Assembly (NCBI GenBank): GCA_030614505.1
Contig: JAUWTX010000002.1
Span: forward strand, 1-33,902
Origin: Desulfuromonadales bacterium
Lineage (GTDB): Bacteria > Desulfobacterota > Desulfuromonadia > Desulfuromonadales > BM103
Direction: 5' to 3'
Length of the DNA stretch: 33,902 nucleotides
A model generated the notes under the pieces. It did not search any database. It saw only the letters and a list, made by a program, of their open reading frames with translations, and had not been told where the DNA came from. The position numbers were made by a program, and so were the translations under genes. Positions 31,481 to 33,902 of the stretch are shown one piece after another. Every line of letters starts with the position of its first letter. The stretch's first letter is position 1.

Positions 31481-32932
31481 TTAAATGCGCAGCTTGCGTG
31501 TTTCACAGTTCGGCCTGAATTCAGCAAGCAGTTCATTGATCATTGGCCAGGGGTTGAAAGCTTCATGAGCCATGTAGAGAGCTTTTGCTTCAAGCTTGGC
31601 TGCTTCCAAAAGGTCGTCAACGATGTGATTGAGTCGCCTACTGCCACGTATGATGACATCCAGGGCCCGTTTTTCGTTTTCACCAAGAATCTGTCCTGCT
31701 TCACTCTGGAGAAACTCCGCTCCGGAAAGGATGGTTGTCAGAGGTGTGCGCAGTTCATGCGAGGCCAATGACAGAAAGGCACTTTTCATCTGGTTGAGAC
31801 TCTGCAGGGTGCGATGATGATGTTCGAGTTGTTCCAGATTGTCACGCAGGGTCGACCGGGAGCGCTCAAGTTCGCGCAGGCTGGCAAAATTGAGCCGGTG
31901 TTGCCATTGCAACTCATCAAAGAGCTCGGCGTTTTTCAGCAAAGGGCCGAGCTGTCTGCCAATTGCCTGTATGAGTCGCACATCCTCGCGGTTGAAGATC
32001 CGCTTGCCACGGTCGAAAATGAAGAGGACGCCCAGAGTTTCTTCCTCGGCGATAAATGGAACGGCCAAAAAAGCGTGCCAGTTGTCCGCAGCAACCGCAC
32101 TGGAAATTCGACGATGATCTTTCTGTAGATTGGTGGAAAGACGCGGTCGACCGGTCTCCGCTACTTTGCCGGCTAACCCCATTCCAGGCTGTATCCGACC
32201 TAGTTCTTCAACCACATTGTCGGGAATGTTGCGATGGAGAGCCAGTGTCATCTCTGTTCCTCGCTGTTCCAGCAGGAATATTCCTCCTCCCGATATGGCA
32301 AGGCTCCTGATGACTTCATCCAGGATAATCTCAAGCGTGTGCGGCAGGTCATGCCCTTCGGCAACACGATGGGAGATTTCGTTGAGTAGTGTGAGGTGCC
32401 GGTTATGGCGCTGCAGTTCGAGTTGCAGGTTGGTCGTCTGTGTAACATCACGAAAACTGCCGTAGATAATCTGGCGATTTTTCATGTGCCCGGTTCGGAC
32501 CTTGATTTTGCCAAGGAACTGGCTGCCGTCTTTGCGCCGAAACTTGATTCCGCTGATTTCGGCCTCGCCCTGCTTGACGACTGTGCTGATCATGCGTAAC
32601 AGGAGTTGACGATGCTCACGGGAGAAGAGCACCTTGAAGGTCAGATGGACACCTTCCCCCAGGGTATAGCCCAGCAGGTCCTCCGCCTGACGGTTGATTT
32701 CCAGCAGTGAGCCGTCTTCCTGGTCAAAGACAAACAAGGCCTCACCGGCGTTCTGGATAAGTTGTCGGTCGCGACTGCGGTAATTTTCGAGTAACTCTGC
32801 CTGTTGCCGACTGGTCTCTTTGCTGGTCAGCAGTTTGTCCCTCAACTCCCTTGCCTGGCTCTGGTTTCGTCTGGCCCAGATGATGGCCAGGATTACACTG
32901 ATAAATGCTATGGCTAGGACAGCTGTGGTCAT
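31481..32932 (-). CDS. Sensor kinase N-terminal piece: membrane, PAS, GAF and HisKA domains
   Basis: 483 residues to the premature stop. A hydrophobic N-terminal anchor (about 1-20) is followed by a PAS domain (about 58-165; IQNAGEALFVFDQEDG...IKFRRKDGSQF), a GAF domain (about 180-340; LNEISHRVAEGHDL...FLAVPFIAEEETLGVLFIFD), a coiled stretch, and HisKA with H392 in SLASHELRTPLTTI. The ATP-binding half is missing, so this piece cannot phosphorylate itself. The start ATG lies two bases after the cinA stop (TGATCATG) with GGAGA seven bases upstream, so it is coupled to cinA. GAF and PAS suggest a soluble or redox signal, which is inference. Confidence 0.8.
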   Translation of the reverse strand: MTTAVLAIAFISVILAIIWARRNQSQARELRDKLLTSKETSRQQAELLENYRSRDRQLIQNAGEALFVFDQEDGSLLEINRQAEDLLGYTLGEGVHLTFKVLFSREHRQLLLRMISTVVKQGEAEISGIKFRRKDGSQFLGKIKVRTGHMKNRQIIYGSFRDVTQTTNLQLELQRHNRHLTLLNEISHRVAEGHDLPHTLEIILDEVIRSLAISGGGIFLLEQRGTEMTLALHRNIPDNVVEELGRIQPGMGLAGKVAETGRPRLSTNLQKDHRRISSAVAADNWHAFLAVPFIAEEETLGVLFIFDRGKRIFNREDVRLIQAIGRQLGPLLKNAELFDELQWQHRLNFASLRELERSRSTLRDNLEQLEHHHRTLQSLNQMKSAFLSLASHELRTPLTTILSGAEFLQSEAGQILGENEKRALDVIIRGSRRLNHIVDDLLEAAKLEAKALYMAHEAFNPWPMINELLAEFRPNCETRKLRI

Positions 32933-32934
32933 GA

Positions 32935-33902
32935 TCAACTCTCCCGCCCATCGTCTGAAAGTCGGGATGTGCCGGACAGCCTGGATATAACCAGGCGGCG
33001 AAGCCAGTCGATGGCTGTGCAGGCAGTGCGCAACCTGACCTGGTCGCGGTTGCCGGAGAAGTTGAATCGCTCAACGCGCTCTCCCCAGGGGCTGCTCATG
33101 GCCAGATAGACAGTGCCGACCGGCTTGTCGTCTGTACCGCCGTCGGGGCCGGCGATGCCGGTAACAGCAAGGCTGATGTCGGTGCGAGCTGTTGCGCGTA
33201 CGCCTTTGGCCATTGCCTCAGCACACTCAGCGCTGACGGCGCCATGGTGATCAATAACCTTTTGGGGGACTTTCAGGCAATTCAGCTTGGCGGAGTTGGC
33301 ATATGAGACGACACTGCGTTCCAGGAAAGCCGATGACCCCGGTTGGTCGGTGAGCAGTTTGGCGATCAGGCCGCCGGTGCATGATTCGGCAAGAGACAAG
33401 GTGTTCCCGGAAATTGACAGAAAACGTGCTGTGTTGCCGGCCAGAGTGTCACTGTCGATACCGACAACATAGTCGCCCAGAGTCTTACGTACGGCCAATT
33501 CGGCCTGATCGACCAGCTTTTGGGCTTTTTCTCCCTTGGCATGTAGTTTGACCTGCACCATTGGGAACTCAATATTGAATGCCAATTCAACTGCTTCCGG
33601 CAAGCCGTTGCGGTTGATGCGTGTCTCAACTTCTGGTTCCGGCAGGCCGAAGATGGTCACGACCCGTCGGCATTGCACGGGAAGGTTTGGGAAACGGTTC
33701 AACAGCGAGGGGACGACATACTCCTCAAGCATGGCCAGCATTTCGTGGGGGACGCCGGGCAGAAAGAAAAGATCGCTCTGCTTGCTCTGCAGATGAAAGC
33801 CTGGCGCTGTGCCGTTCTTGTTGGTAATGACGTTGCTGCGGCTTGGAATGAGTGCCTGTTTCTCGTTGCGCGGGTGCATTTCCCTTCTCCATGCGCGAAA
33901 AC
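32935..33902 (-). CDS. cinA: CinA-family protein with nicotinamide-nucleotide amidase domain (partial)
   Basis: The frame is open to the window edge, so about 320 C-terminal residues are visible; the first part of the N-terminal molybdopterin-binding-like (COG1058) domain is outside. What remains includes MHPRNEKQALIP and FFLPGVPHEM, a middle domain, and the PncC-type amidase domain with LAESCTGGLIA (catalytic serine), VVSYANSAKL, HGAVSAECAEAMA and VTGIAGPDGGTDDKPVGTVYLA. CinA proteins deamidate NMN in pyridine-nucleotide recycling and hydrolyse ADP-ribose. The ATG at 33879 is internal, not the start. It ends two bases before the sensor kinase start. A cinA close to recA is a known arrangement. 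Confidence 0.93.
   Translation of the reverse strand, partial: FRAWRREMHPRNEKQALIPSRSNVITNKNGTAPGFHLQSKQSDLFFLPGVPHEMLAMLEEYVVPSLLNRFPNLPVQCRRVVTIFGLPEPEVETRINRNGLPEAVELAFNIEFPMVQVKLHAKGEKAQKLVDQAELAVRKTLGDYVVGIDSDTLAGNTARFLSISGNTLSLAESCTGGLIAKLLTDQPGSSAFLERSVVSYANSAKLNCLKVPQKVIDHHGAVSAECAEAMAKGVRATARTDISLAVTGIAGPDGGTDDKPVGTVYLAMSSPWGERVERFNFSGNRDQVRLRTACTAIDWLRRLVISRLSGTSRLSDDGRES

Larger units (their letters stand above)
30980..32932 (-). pseudogene. PAS-GAF sensor histidine kinase interrupted by one in-frame stop
   Basis: The whole locus reads as one kinase of about 650 codons if the TAA at 31483-31481 is ignored. The reading frame is the same on both sides, and no base is missing. The stop falls between the HisKA domain and HATPase_c. 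A single base change from CAA or GAA would explain it. Either the gene is inactive or it makes two polypeptides; see the two pieces listed separately. Confidence 0.7.

Overview
The window is an ordinary chromosomal segment of a Gram-negative anaerobe-like bacterium, most likely a deltaproteobacterium of the Desulfuromonadales (Geobacter, Desulfuromonas or Pelobacter relatives). This assignment is inferred from gene order and gene content, not from a database search. The signs are the run hslV-hslU-argB-argD-argF-argG-argH-dapA-dapB-dapL, the use of LL-diaminopimelate aminotransferase (DapL), the run recA-pilT-recX-alaS, and many two-component and cyclic-di-GMP proteins. I see no rRNA, tRNA, insertion sequence, prophage or CRISPR array.

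Left part (1-10.4 kb): the C-terminal end of a histidine kinase and a SpoIIAA-like protein lie on the + strand in noticeably AT-rich DNA. Then come a DUF3820 protein, a tRNA-dihydrouridine synthase, a PleD-like diguanylate cyclase and the ABC-F ATPase Uup on the - strand. A CvfB-like S1 protein and a 63-residue cysteine-rich protein are on +, a single-domain response regulator on -, an unrecognised 256-residue protein on +, an HD-GYP phosphodiesterase on -, and a DUF4126 membrane protein on + behind a leader with strong potential secondary structure. Convergent gene ends are marked by good hairpins.

Middle part (10.4-23.7 kb): a long co-directed - strand cluster. It starts with the HslVU protease, continues with arginine biosynthesis (argB, argD, argF, argG, argH) and ends with the lysine/diaminopimelate genes dapA, dapB and dapL. 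A zinc-ribbon/RDD membrane protein, a Nudix hydrolase and an LptM-like lipoprotein with a fibronectin-III-like region are interleaved. lysA, often found in this cluster in relatives, is absent. Many gaps hold short tandem heptamers (GTGGCGC, GTGGTTC, GGGACGC and GCTTACA types), some as foldbacks, and one lies inside the signal-peptide codons of the lipoprotein.

Right part (23.7-33.9 kb): a response-regulator/histidine-kinase fusion with an unusual H-K-L-R-T-P phosphorylation motif, then the tightly packed - strand set cinA, a PAS-GAF sensor kinase, thpR, recA, pilT, recX and alaS. The sensor kinase is cut by one in-frame TAA between its HisKA and ATPase domains.

The most useful leads are the nonsense-split kinase, the HKLRTP kinase, the heptamer repeats that recur through the arg/dap cluster, and the structured leader ahead of the DUF4126 gene. 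No clearly new multi-gene system is evident.
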